From NCBI GenBank assembly GCA_047619485.1, contig JBLHKE010000075.1, positions 1 through 16,759 of the forward strand: a stretch of DNA of 16,759 nt, read 5' to 3'. The stretch comes from JBLHKE01 sp047619485 (GTDB lineage: Bacteria; Verrucomicrobiota; Verrucomicrobiia; Verrucomicrobiales; DEV007). Below, in pieces: positions 6,288-13,932 of the stretch. The position numbers and the translations under genes are program-made. The notes under the pieces are model-generated. The model ran no database searches. It saw only the letters and a list, made by a program, of their open reading frames with translations, and was not told the origin of the DNA. How positions within the stretch are numbered: position 1 is the stretch's first letter; each line of letters starts with the position of its first letter.

Positions 6288-7222
6288 GCCAGAAAATTTA
6301 CATCGCCGGGCACCGCGGGATGGTCGGGGGAGCCCTCGTCCGCAAGCTCGAGGGACAGGCTGAGATCCTGTCCGCGACGCGCGATCAACTCGATCTTACC
6401 AACCAGGCGCAAGTGAAGGAGTTCATCGCGTCAGAAAAACCAGACGTGGCGATCATCGCAGCGGCTAAGGTCGGCGGTATCCAAGCGAACGACACCTACC
6501 CAGCTGAGTTTATCTACGAGAATCTGATGATCGCGGCAAATCTGATTCACGCTTGCTACGAGAGTGGTGTCGGGCGTGTCCTGTTCCTCGGCAGTTCGTG
6601 CATTTACCCGAAGCATGCGCCCCAGCCGATGCCCGAAGATTGCTTGTTGGCCTCGCCGCTTGAACCGACGAACGAGGCTTACGCCATCGCCAAGATTGCA
6701 GGTTTGAAACTCTGCCAGTATTACCGCAAGCAGTATGGGGTGATGTTCCACTCGGCAATGCCGACCAATCTCTACGGCCCTGGTGACAATTACCATCCCG
6801 AGAATTCGCACGTGATCCCCGGGTTGTTGCGCCGTTTCCACGAAGCCACGGTGGCCGGCAGCGAACAGGTTGTCATGTGGGGAACCGGAACGCCGCGGCG
6901 TGAATTTCTCTATGTCGATGATCTCGCTGACGCCTGTGTCCACCTCCTGAATCTGGAAGATCCGCCGGACTGGGTGAACCTTGGATATGGGGAGGATGTC
7001 TCGATCCGGGAACTGGGGGAAATGGTTGCGGAGATGGTCGGCTTCAAGGGGGAGATTGTTCAAGATACCGACAAACCTGACGGCACCCCGCGCAAGTTGA
7101 TGGATCCGACGCTCATGCGTTCTCTGGGATGGGAACCGAAAGTGGATCTGCGGCGGGGGCTGGGACTGGCCTATCAGTGTTTTCTCAAAGATCTGAACGA
7201 CTCCTCTGTCCGCAGTGCCTGA
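6284..7222 (+). CDS. fcl: GDP-L-fucose synthase (GMER)
   Basis: This 312-residue NADPH-dependent epimerase/reductase turns GDP-4-keto-6-deoxymannose into GDP-L-fucose. The glycine-rich motif is GHRGMVGGAL (9-18), followed by AAAKVGGI (59-66) and FLGSSCIYPK with catalytic S104; Y133-x3-K137 lies in EAYAIAKIAG. TNLYGPGDNYHPENSHVIPGLLRR and the later GTGTPRREFLYVDDLA match the family throughout. ATG 6284 overlaps the gmd stop (ATGA), and the protein then begins MSQKIYIAGHRG, the normal start; an in-frame ATG at 6191 lies inside gmd and is not used. It forms the fucose module with gmd. GDP-mannose supply genes are not in the window. Confidence 0.97.
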   Translation: MSQKIYIAGHRGMVGGALVRKLEGQAEILSATRDQLDLTNQAQVKEFIASEKPDVAIIAAAKVGGIQANDTYPAEFIYENLMIAANLIHACYESGVGRVLFLGSSCIYPKHAPQPMPEDCLLASPLEPTNEAYAIAKIAGLKLCQYYRKQYGVMFHSAMPTNLYGPGDNYHPENSHVIPGLLRRFHEATVAGSEQVVMWGTGTPRREFLYVDDLADACVHLLNLEDPPDWVNLGYGEDVSIRELGEMVAEMVGFKGEIVQDTDKPDGTPRKLMDPTLMRSLGWEPKVDLRRGLGLAYQCFLKDLNDSSVRSA

Positions 7223-7239
7223 GCTTTCCTAACGATCTC

Positions 7240-7791
7240 GTGAAGCGCCTCTACCTGTTGCTGTATTATACGCTCGCTCAGCATTTCCCGACCCAACCCC
7301 AACCGGGATGGAAGTTCGGTTACGCTCTTCGGCGGATCCTTTTGCGCAAAATCGCTTTTCGCTGTGGGGAGGAAGTGGTTGTTAAGCAACACTGTTACAT
7401 CGGCAGCGGGGCGAGCCTTTCAGTGGGGGATCGGTCACAACTCGGGCACGGCGCACGCATCGGACCCGAAGTCACGATCGGCAATGATGTTTTGATGGGA
7501 CCTGATGTGGTCATCATGACCACGGCGCACGCTTTCGATGACTTGGAGATGCCGATCCGTCTACAAGGCAGCTTGCCAATACAACCGGTCGTCATCGGCA
7601 ACGATGTGTGGCTCGGGACACGGGTGATCATCATGCCAGGGGTTGCCATCGGCGATGGTTCGGTGGTCGGAGCGGGAAGCATTGTGACGAAAGATGTCCC
7701 CGCAGGTGTGATCGCCATCGGAAATCCTGCTCGGGTTCTGAGGATGCGTGGGGAGGAAAAAAATCCTAGCTCACCGCTTGGAAGCGGCTGA
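7240..7791 (+). CDS. WcaF-like acyltransferase (left-handed beta helix)
   Basis: This protein of about 183 residues shows hexapeptide repeats from about 52 to 155 (IGSGAS, IGPEVTIGNDV, IGNDVWLG, IMPGVAIGDGSVVGAGSIVTKDVPAG), the hallmark of the left-handed beta-helix acyltransferase fold. The catalytic-type His is H97 in MTTAHAFD, and the terminal GNPARVLR motif is present. Family members such as WcaF and NodL/Maa-type enzymes move acetyl groups from acetyl-CoA onto sugars. I chose GTG 7240, which gives KRLYLLLYYTLAQHFP, the usual start of this subgroup; an in-frame ATG at 7129 lies within fcl. It starts 18 bases after fcl and likely acetylates a sugar of the repeat unit. A strong hairpin overlaps its stop codon. 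Confidence 0.88.
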   Translation: MKRLYLLLYYTLAQHFPTQPQPGWKFGYALRRILLRKIAFRCGEEVVVKQHCYIGSGASLSVGDRSQLGHGARIGPEVTIGNDVLMGPDVVIMTTAHAFDDLEMPIRLQGSLPIQPVVIGNDVWLGTRVIIMPGVAIGDGSVVGAGSIVTKDVPAGVIAIGNPARVLRMRGEEKNPSSPLGSG

Positions 7792-7793
7792 GC
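7769..7793 (+). terminator. Strong hairpin spanning the acyltransferase stop codon
   Basis: GCTCA-CCGCT (7769-7778), loop TGGA, then AGCGG-C-TGAGC (7783-7793) forms a 10-bp stem with one bulged C and contains the TGA stop (7789-7791). No T-run follows, so it is not a textbook intrinsic terminator. It could be a weak terminator, a pause site or a 3'-end protector at the boundary between the two halves of the locus. Confidence 0.4.
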
Positions 7794-7835
7794 GGGATCG
7801 TCACAAATGGCGGCGACGGTTATATTGATAAAGTC

Positions 7836-7864
7836 TTGATCTTCCGCTGCTCCGAAGTTATTAA
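7836..7864 (+). promoter_or_regulatory. Candidate promoter before the polymerase gene
   Basis: TTGATC (7836-7841), a 17-base spacer and TATTAA (7859-7864) lie in a locally AT-rich stretch and would give a leader of about 90 bases before ATG 7963. Each box matches 4 of 6 consensus bases. It would drive the second half of the locus separately. By eye only. Confidence 0.35.
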
Positions 7865-7919
7865 AACTTCTTACTAATTTCTAGGGCGATGGTGTCTTCG
7901 TTAGCGCGCGAGCATTTGC

Positions 7920-7935
7920 ACCTACAATTGCAGGT
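7920..7935. promoter_or_regulatory. 16-base near-palindrome, possible operator
   Basis: ACCTACAATTGCAGGT is palindromic at 14 of 16 bases around a central CAATTG. It lies 28 bases before the polymerase start codon and downstream of the candidate promoter, a position suited to an operator or a leader RNA hairpin. Confidence 0.35.
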
Positions 7936-7962
7936 AGTTTGAAGCAAAATTGACGCAAATTC

Positions 7963-9537
7963 ATGCAGAATAGCAACACTATAATCACGATTATCGTCCT
8001 CGTTGTGGCGGGTGTGTTCGCGATTTTTTTGGGAACTTCGATCGGTAGCGAAGATCAGCAGACGCCGGTGATGTTCATTACTGGCATCGCCATTATCGCC
8101 CTCATGTTAGGGCTCGGGAAAAACCTCTGGATGCTCCTGCTGGTTCTCTGGCCGCTCGCCGGGCGGGTTGCGGTGCTACCGGTGCCTTTCTCTGTCTCCA
8201 ATTTGGTGGTCATGTTTGTAGTCGTAGGGGCTATTCTGATGATTGCTCTAGGCGGTTTCAGCTTTCGTGGAAGCATGACGCTGATCGATCTTGGAGTTGC
8301 GATCTTGATGGCTGACATCGCTCTCGTGTTTCTCATGAACCCTGTCGGGCTCTCTAGTCTGGGATCCGCTACCGTGGGATCACGGCCATATTTTGAAATT
8401 TTCTTAGCGTTTCTTGCCTACGTGGTGTTGCGCAATCAAGCCATTCTTCCACGGCAATCAAAGTCGGTGATCACGGCGATCTTGGTGACGATGGCGGTGC
8501 TCTCGTTAGGCAAGACGCTCAGCTATTATGTGCCGGGTATTGGCTACAACTTGCGGATGTTCTACACGGACTTCATCTCACAGCAAGAGGCTCTAGATCC
8601 TAGCATGGTCAATCTGGTTGGCGCTTCCCGAAATTCTATTTTGCTAGATATCTCCCAGGCGATCATCCTTACGATTATCGCATTCTCTAACCCGCTTAAG
8701 GCGATGCTCCCAATCCGCCCGCTGCGATTCGTGCTGCTTGGTTTCGCATTCGCTGGAATTCTGATCTCAGGTTTCCGTAGTCTGTTTTTCCTATCCGGTT
8801 GCTACGTCATTATCGGGGCCTACATCTGGGGAAGGGGGCGGGCGTTGATCGCGACGGGATTCGTCGCATTCGCCGCCTTGGTCTGTGTCTATGCGGTGAA
8901 CGCCGTCCACCCGTTGCCGCTCGGGGTGCAGAGGGCTTTCTCCTTCCTGCCAGGAGATTGGGGCGAGGACGCCAAAGTGGACTCTGCCGGTTCTTCTGAA
9001 TGGCGTTACGAGATGTGGAATGAGGCGCTCTTCGGGAACAAGTTGATTGAGAACAAATTTGTCGGTGACGGATTTGGTTTCAGTGCGCAGGAGATGGAGG
9101 CGATGGAGGACGCGCGCATGGGGAACAATCTTGATGCTGCGATTCACGAGCACATGATGCTCGTCGGTGGCTTCCACAGTGGTCCGATTTCGACCATCCG
9201 TTTCGTAGGGATCTTGGGCTTGATTTTGTTCTCTGTGTTCGTGTGTATCCTATCGGTAAAGGCATGGAGATTGATCTCTGATGCGAGGGGTTCTCCGCTG
9301 TTTCCGATCGCGATCTATTTTTGTGTGCCGATCTTTTTCATGCCGGTGTTCTTCTTCTTCATCTTCGGTGGTTTCGAGGGAGCACTGCCCCATACGATTT
9401 ATTCGGCTGGAGTTTTCATGATGTTGAGAAACTCGTTAAAAGACCACAAGGAAGCGCAGGAGAAGGAGAAGGAGAAGGTGGACGAGCCGGTGCCTGAGGG
9501 ACATCCGGGTGGGCTTACCTATGCTCGCAGCGCCTAG
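7963..9537 (+). CDS. O-antigen polymerase/ligase-like membrane protein (Wzy type)
   Basis: This 524-residue inner-membrane protein has about ten to twelve hydrophobic helices (for example 8-27, 35-52, 77-97, 107-126, 142-157, 168-185, 229-243, 254-270, 273-290, 294-313, 412-434, 446-470). One large periplasmic loop (about 314-410) contains the WaaL/Wzy-type SSEWRYEMWNEAL (344-356), GDGFGF (368-373) and FHSGPISTIRFVG (404-416, H405). Such proteins join lipid-linked repeat units into polymer or ligate polymer to an acceptor. The tail is charged, with a KEKEKEK run. ATG 7963 follows an AT-rich leader without a Shine-Dalgarno sequence. The flippase that follows supports a Wzy role over a ligase role, but motifs alone cannot separate them. 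Confidence 0.85.
   Translation: MQNSNTIITIIVLVVAGVFAIFLGTSIGSEDQQTPVMFITGIAIIALMLGLGKNLWMLLLVLWPLAGRVAVLPVPFSVSNLVVMFVVVGAILMIALGGFSFRGSMTLIDLGVAILMADIALVFLMNPVGLSSLGSATVGSRPYFEIFLAFLAYVVLRNQAILPRQSKSVITAILVTMAVLSLGKTLSYYVPGIGYNLRMFYTDFISQQEALDPSMVNLVGASRNSILLDISQAIILTIIAFSNPLKAMLPIRPLRFVLLGFAFAGILISGFRSLFFLSGCYVIIGAYIWGRGRALIATGFVAFAALVCVYAVNAVHPLPLGVQRAFSFLPGDWGEDAKVDSAGSSEWRYEMWNEALFGNKLIENKFVGDGFGFSAQEMEAMEDARMGNNLDAAIHEHMMLVGGFHSGPISTIRFVGILGLILFSVFVCILSVKAWRLISDARGSPLFPIAIYFCVPIFFMPVFFFFIFGGFEGALPHTIYSAGVFMMLRNSLKDHKEAQEKEKEKVDEPVPEGHPGGLTYARSA
9460..9477 (+). repeat. Three tandem GAGAAG units in the polymerase tail
   Basis: GAGAAG occurs three times without interruption and encodes an alternating Glu-Lys run after the last membrane helix. 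Being a six-base unit, changes in copy number would keep the frame and only alter the length of the charged tail. Confidence 0.7.
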
Positions 9538-9595
9538 CGCACACATTTGAATAATCGGAATCCTCGCCTGGGATGTCCTCGGGTGAAATCATCGA

Positions 9596-11146
9596 ATGAG
9601 TAGAATCGGCCATTTCGGGCGCGGTGTATCCACCGCTTATCTCCTGCTCGCGACGAACACCTTGTACTCGTTGGCGTCTGTTCCGCTTGGCTTGAACTAC
9701 CTGTCGAAAGCGGAGTTCGGGTTGTGGGCGATCGTCCTCCAACTAGTGGGCTACCTGCAGCTGATCGAGATGGGGATGACGAGTGCTTTCTCGCGCCTGC
9801 TGATCGACTACCGGGGGCGCGAAGCAGAGAAGGGCTATGGGCGGCTGTGTTCTTCGGCGGTTGCCGCTCTGGTCGTACAGGCTGTCCTGATGACCGTTGC
9901 CGGGATCGCAGTTGCGTTTCTGATGGCCAGCCATCTTGGGATCGAGCCCGGGCTAAGCTCTGAGTTCAGGAGGCTGATGATTGCCCAGAGCTGTCTGGTC
10001 GGAGTGGTCTACACCACGCGGATTTTCTCGCTGCTCTTGTTTGCCCACCACCGGATCGCGATCAACAACGTGGTGCAGATCATCTGCCTCGCCTTCTCGA
10101 TCGTCGCGATGTGGGCGGCTCTACACGCAGGAATGGGGATCTATGCGCTCCCGTGCAGCATCGTGGTCGGCTTGCTGGTGTCATTGCCGATCTCCATATT
10201 GATGACGCTGCGCCTAAAGATTCTGCCCCAATCGTGGCATCTTCCAGACATGGAGAGTCTGAAGGCCATCTTCTCGTTCGGTCGGGATATATTCCTGATC
10301 CATGTCGGATCGATGCTCATTTCGGCGAGTCAGGTAATCATCATAACGAAGGTCTTGGGGCTAGAGGCAGCTGCGATCTGGGCAGTGTGCATTCGGCCGT
10401 TCCACTTACTCACGCGGTTCTGCTGGCGGCCGATCGATCTCGCCTACACCTTTTTCTCCGAAATGTTCGTCAAGGGTGAGACCGAGCGGCTCCGGGATCG
10501 TTACCATTCTCTGCTCGGAGTGACCCTGTTGCTAGTAGCGGTGGGTGCGGTTGGACTAGCGGTCTGCAATGGACCGTTCGTCGAGGTCTGGACTGGTGGG
10601 CGGATCGATTGGAATCCCGTGAACGATCTGCTCCTCGGGCTCTGGATGATCGGGTTGACGGTGGCGCGCTTCGGCAGCTACACGATTCAGGCGACGAAGC
10701 AGATCCGGGGTCTCAAATACGTCTACTTCGTCGAGGGCGTGATATTTATTGGCTTAGGGCTGTTGGTGACACGCGTCAGCGGCATCGCTGGAATGCTCGT
10801 CCTTTCGATCGTTCTGACGATTGCAATCACTGGCAGCTATTGCTCCTGGAGGATGTGCAGACTTTTCGATGAGCCAATCGGAGCAAATCTCAAAGCCTGG
10901 TTCGTTCCTCCTGCCAAGATTTTGCTATTCCTCGGTTTAGCTGCGTGGGCAGTGAGCTTGCTGACAGCGGATCTGCCCGCGCTGGCGAGGTTCATTCTGA
11001 ATGGATCCACCGTGGCACTGGGCGGTGTGGCGATGATGCGGTTTGTAGTTGGCCCAGAACTCAAACTGGAGATACTCTCCCGCGTCCCCAGGAGGGTGAG
11101 CAGCGTTCTTGAGCGCCTCTGGGGTCGACCTCGAGTCGAGTCCTAA
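9596..11146 (+). CDS. Polysaccharide flippase-like transporter (Wzx/MOP superfamily)
   Basis: This 516-residue inner-membrane protein has about 12 to 14 hydrophobic segments along its length. The N-terminal signature LSKAEFGLWAIVLQLVGYLQLIEMGMTSAFSRL (36-68) is typical of PST/Wzx transporters, which flip lipid-linked oligosaccharides from the cytoplasmic to the periplasmic face. Later helices include VVQIICLAFSIVAMWAAL, SILMTL and a C-terminal pair around ILLFLGLAAWAV. It ends in a short basic cytoplasmic tail. It starts 58 bases after the polymerase gene and is followed after 43 bases by a methyltransferase. Pairing with the polymerase-like protein fits a Wzx/Wzy export route. Confidence 0.88.
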   Translation: MSRIGHFGRGVSTAYLLLATNTLYSLASVPLGLNYLSKAEFGLWAIVLQLVGYLQLIEMGMTSAFSRLLIDYRGREAEKGYGRLCSSAVAALVVQAVLMTVAGIAVAFLMASHLGIEPGLSSEFRRLMIAQSCLVGVVYTTRIFSLLLFAHHRIAINNVVQIICLAFSIVAMWAALHAGMGIYALPCSIVVGLLVSLPISILMTLRLKILPQSWHLPDMESLKAIFSFGRDIFLIHVGSMLISASQVIIITKVLGLEAAAIWAVCIRPFHLLTRFCWRPIDLAYTFFSEMFVKGETERLRDRYHSLLGVTLLLVAVGAVGLAVCNGPFVEVWTGGRIDWNPVNDLLLGLWMIGLTVARFGSYTIQATKQIRGLKYVYFVEGVIFIGLGLLVTRVSGIAGMLVLSIVLTIAITGSYCSWRMCRLFDEPIGANLKAWFVPPAKILLFLGLAAWAVSLLTADLPALARFILNGSTVALGGVAMMRFVVGPELKLEILSRVPRRVSSVLERLWGRPRVES

Positions 11147-11189
11147 CAGCCTCGTTGCGGACCCTTTAACAACTGAGCACCCAACACGA

Positions 11190-11921
11190 ATGAAAGAAGA
11201 CGACGAAATCCGGCACCTCCCCTATGATTTGGCGACAGTCGATCGCCGGGCGGCCTACTACGAAAGCTACTGGAAGAAGGTGGCTCTCGGCCTGCTCGAG
11301 AAGCACTATGCTGTGGAGGGCAAGACGATCCTCGATTACGGTTGCGGGCGCGGGGAGGCGATCGAGCTGTTCAAGAACCACGGGCTCGAGGCAGCCGGGG
11401 CAGACATGGATCCCGAGTGTGTCAGGATTGCGTCGGAACATGGTGACGTCAGCGTCTTGGACGGATCGCCCCCAGATGAGATCTTTGGTGAAAACTCATT
11501 TGATGTGGTGGCCTGCTTTCACGTTTTGGAGCATGTCCCCGAACCGATGCGCACGCTGCAGGGGCTGGGGAAGATCGCCCGCGACTATGTCATTCTTGCG
11601 GTTCCGAACCTGCAGAAGACTGACCGTATCCACAAGCGCGAGATCAAGCGGGGGATCGTCAACAACGGGCACTTGCAGGGGTGGGATCACTGGCACTTCC
11701 TCAACCTCGCGGAGCAGCACTGCGATCTCGAACTTGTCGAGTGGGGATATGACGCAACGGTGCTACCTGTGATCAGCCACTGGATCTACCGGATCTTCGG
11801 GCTGCGTGCTGTCCTCTGGATGGAGACGAAATTTTTCCGCTGGCTTATGCCGAACCAGGGAATCTCGATCATCGGCATCTTCAAACCGAAGAACAAAACT
11901 ACCGTAACAACGCAAAGCTAG
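11190..11921 (+). CDS. Class I SAM-dependent methyltransferase
   Basis: This 243-residue cytoplasmic protein has motif I TILDYGCGRGEAIELF (46-61), acidic motif II end at D72 (GADMD), and motif post-I/IV region NSFDVVACFHVLEHVPEP (102-119), with VILAVPN further on (134-140). This is the Methyltransf_11-like Rossmann core. The C-terminal half carries WDHWHFLNLAEQ and an aromatic/basic stretch (WIYRIFGLRAVLWMETKFFRWLMP) that may touch the membrane or a lipid-linked substrate. ATG 11190 starts after the flippase stop; an alternative GTG at 11109 would overlap it by 38 bases. It is likely to methylate a sugar or chain end of the polysaccharide, but the acceptor is unknown. Confidence 0.85.
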   Translation: MKEDDEIRHLPYDLATVDRRAAYYESYWKKVALGLLEKHYAVEGKTILDYGCGRGEAIELFKNHGLEAAGADMDPECVRIASEHGDVSVLDGSPPDEIFGENSFDVVACFHVLEHVPEPMRTLQGLGKIARDYVILAVPNLQKTDRIHKREIKRGIVNNGHLQGWDHWHFLNLAEQHCDLELVEWGYDATVLPVISHWIYRIFGLRAVLWMETKFFRWLMPNQGISIIGIFKPKNKTTVTTQS

Positions 11922-11928
11922 AAACAGC

Positions 11929-12675
11929 ATGAGTAAAATAGTCATTGATAATGTCCCTGAAGAGCGATGGAAAGAGGCGCAGACCTGGGAGGAAAACCAC
12001 TGGGTCAACGCCCAGCGCGTCCGTAAGAAGCACTTCAAAAACTATGTCTGGAAGGTCTTATCCTGGTTTGGCAAGGTGCCGAAATACCGTGGTGACGACT
12101 GGAATAGCTGGTGGATGGAACGCTTCGATAATTATGAGTTCCTGCCGAAGAAGATCGACAATGCCTTCGAAGGTGGTTGCGGGCCGTTCACCAACATGCG
12201 GATGATCCAGGAGGGGAGGGAGATCGGGCACCTCGTGCTCTCGGATCCTCTGATCCGCACCTACGTAGGATTCGAGATGACCTTCGTCTCAGATCTCTAC
12301 GCGAAGGCTGCCTGCATCTTGGATGACCACCCGCTCGAAGAGCTGCCTTTCCGCGATGACTATTTCGATCTCGTCGTGAAAATCAACGTGCTCGACCATG
12401 TCCGTGATGCGCGCGAATGTATGGCCAACCTTGTGCGGGTCACCAAGCCTGGCGGCATCATGATCATCGGGCAGGATCTGACCAACGAGGAGGACATGGA
12501 AGTCTTGAAAAAAGATGCTGGCGCAGTCGGTCACCCGATCAAGCTCGACCAGGAATGGTTCGCGCCCTACTTCGAGGGGTTCGACCCAATCATTGACAAA
12601 GTCCTGACGCGTGAGGAGGGGAGGGATCCATCGCAGCATTTCGGCACCCTGATGTTTGCAGGGCGGAAGCGCTAG
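11929..12675 (+). CDS. Second SAM methyltransferase-like protein
   Basis: This 248-residue protein starts 7 bases after the first methyltransferase. It has a divergent motif I, DNAFEGGCGPFTNMRM (78-92), an acidic residue in LVLSDP (D106), LEELPFRDDYFDLVVKINVLDHVRDA (136-161) and VRVTKPGGIMIIGQDL (169-184), which together form a class I methyltransferase core. The first 70 residues are unusual: very rich in Trp, Lys and Arg (eight Trp in the first 65), suggesting a separate helical cap or membrane/substrate contact. Two neighbouring methyltransferases imply two methylation sites or a two-step end modification. The acceptor cannot be told from sequence. Confidence 0.82.
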   Translation: MSKIVIDNVPEERWKEAQTWEENHWVNAQRVRKKHFKNYVWKVLSWFGKVPKYRGDDWNSWWMERFDNYEFLPKKIDNAFEGGCGPFTNMRMIQEGREIGHLVLSDPLIRTYVGFEMTFVSDLYAKAACILDDHPLEELPFRDDYFDLVVKINVLDHVRDARECMANLVRVTKPGGIMIIGQDLTNEEDMEVLKKDAGAVGHPIKLDQEWFAPYFEGFDPIIDKVLTREEGRDPSQHFGTLMFAGRKR

Positions 12676-12682
12676 TCCGAGG

Positions 12683-13825
12683 ATGAAAATCGCTTTCGTC
12701 GCTATCGATGCTCGCGAACCGAGCAAGCAATACTGCCGAGAGGAACCTTACTTTGGTACCGCGCCGCAGGCGCTGCTTGATGGTTTCAAGGAGCTGGGTG
12801 AGCACGAGATTCATATCATTTCGTGCCTGCAGCAGCCGGCTCCGGCTCCAGTAAAAATAGCGGACAACATCTTCTATCACCAGCTGGTAGTCAGGAAGCG
12901 CGGCTGGATGAGGACTTTGTACTCGGGGTGTGTCAAGGCAGTACGTGCGAAATTGAACGAGATCGATCCGGACATCGTCCACGCTCAGGGCACCGAGCGC
13001 GAATCGGGGATCTGTGCGGCGCGCTCCGGCGGGCGATGGCCGACACTGCTGACCATCCACGGCAACATGCGTGCGGTGGCGAAGATCTACGGGGCAAAAT
13101 TTCTTTCGTTCTACTGGTTGACCGCAAAGCTCGAGCGCTACACGATCCCACGGGTCTCGGGGGTGGTCTGCGTCTCCACCCACACGCAGCGGTTGGTCGA
13201 GCGCCACGCTCGGGCGACCTACCTCATCCCCAACGCGGTGGATGAGGCGTTCTTCGAGATCGTGCGCCGCGTCCCAGAGGTGCCGACGGTGATCTGCGTC
13301 GGATCGATTGATCGCAACAAGAACCAGGTCCTGCTCATCGATGCGCTGCGGCCGTTGGCGGAGGAGCGCGAGTTCAAGTTGGGGTTCTTCGGTAAGGTGA
13401 GCGGGGTAAACGATCCCGGTTATGGTGACGAGTTCGAGAGGCGCACTGAGGAGCACAGCTGGTGCGAGCACGAGGGGTTTGCCGGGCGCGAAGCACTACG
13501 GGAGGCAATGGGGGCGGCGACCGCCCTGATCCTGCCGTCGAAAGAAGACAACTGCCCGATGGTGATCCTTGAGGCGATGGCTGCAGGGATTCCCGTGATC
13601 GCCTCCAAAATCGGCGGCATCCCAGATCTGATTGAGGATGGGGTGACGGGTTTGTTCTGTGACCCGACTGATGGGTCGACGATCGAGCGCGCGGTGCGCC
13701 GGCTGTTGGACGAGCCCGGCCTGGCTGCGAACATCGGTAGCGCCGCGAAGGCGAAGGCTAGGGCGAACTATCGTCCGGTCCAGGTGGCGCAGCGCCACTA
13801 CGATTTGTATAAGGAGCTAGTCTAG
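12683..13825 (+). CDS. GT4-family glycosyltransferase
   Basis: This 380-residue GT-B retaining glycosyltransferase has an N-terminal acceptor domain beginning MKIAFVAIDA, with PDIVHAQGT (96-104) and LLTIHGNM (122-129). The C-terminal Glycos_transf_1 domain carries VICVGSIDRNKNQ (203-215), the donor-site segment LPSKEDNCPMVILEAMAAGIPVIAS (284-308) and GGIPDLIEDGVTGLF (311-325). In the EX7E motif the first acidic position is D289 rather than Glu (D289, E297), as in many EDN-type members. ATG 12683 lies 7 bases after the preceding stop; an in-frame ATG at 12656 overlaps it and is less likely. It is the last gene of the forward polysaccharide run and transfers one sugar of the repeat unit; donor unknown. 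Confidence 0.92.
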   Translation: MKIAFVAIDAREPSKQYCREEPYFGTAPQALLDGFKELGEHEIHIISCLQQPAPAPVKIADNIFYHQLVVRKRGWMRTLYSGCVKAVRAKLNEIDPDIVHAQGTERESGICAARSGGRWPTLLTIHGNMRAVAKIYGAKFLSFYWLTAKLERYTIPRVSGVVCVSTHTQRLVERHARATYLIPNAVDEAFFEIVRRVPEVPTVICVGSIDRNKNQVLLIDALRPLAEEREFKLGFFGKVSGVNDPGYGDEFERRTEEHSWCEHEGFAGREALREAMGAATALILPSKEDNCPMVILEAMAAGIPVIASKIGGIPDLIEDGVTGLFCDPTDGSTIERAVRRLLDEPGLAANIGSAAKAKARANYRPVQVAQRHYDLYKELV

Positions 13826-13830
13826 CTGGG

Positions 13831-13845
13831 AGTCCAAAGCGGACT
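13831..13845. terminator. Candidate two-way terminator between convergent genes
   Basis: AGTCC (13831-13835), loop AAAGC, GGACT (13841-13845) forms a 5-bp hairpin 5 bases after the forward glycosyltransferase stop and before the convergent gene ends at 13933. A CTAG pair (13822-13825 and 13850-13853) could extend it with an internal loop. There is no clear T-run, so strength is doubtful. Confidence 0.3.
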
Positions 13846-13932
13846 GCGCCTAGTTTATCTCGACTCGATCTGGCTCAGCCGTCAGGTGAAGAAGAAGGTT
13901 GGAGGGTGGCTCGGGTCGAATTCCTGACCAGA

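Noticed and set aside
6431..7063. Long open frame antisense to fcl (210 codons)
   Set aside because: It is a shadow of fcl, whose catalytic motifs are intact in the forward frame; no recognisable motif on the opposite strand.
9460..9477. GAGAAG tandem units as a phase-variation tract
   Set aside because: The unit is six bases, so copy changes do not alter the frame, and three copies are too few to suggest frequent slippage.
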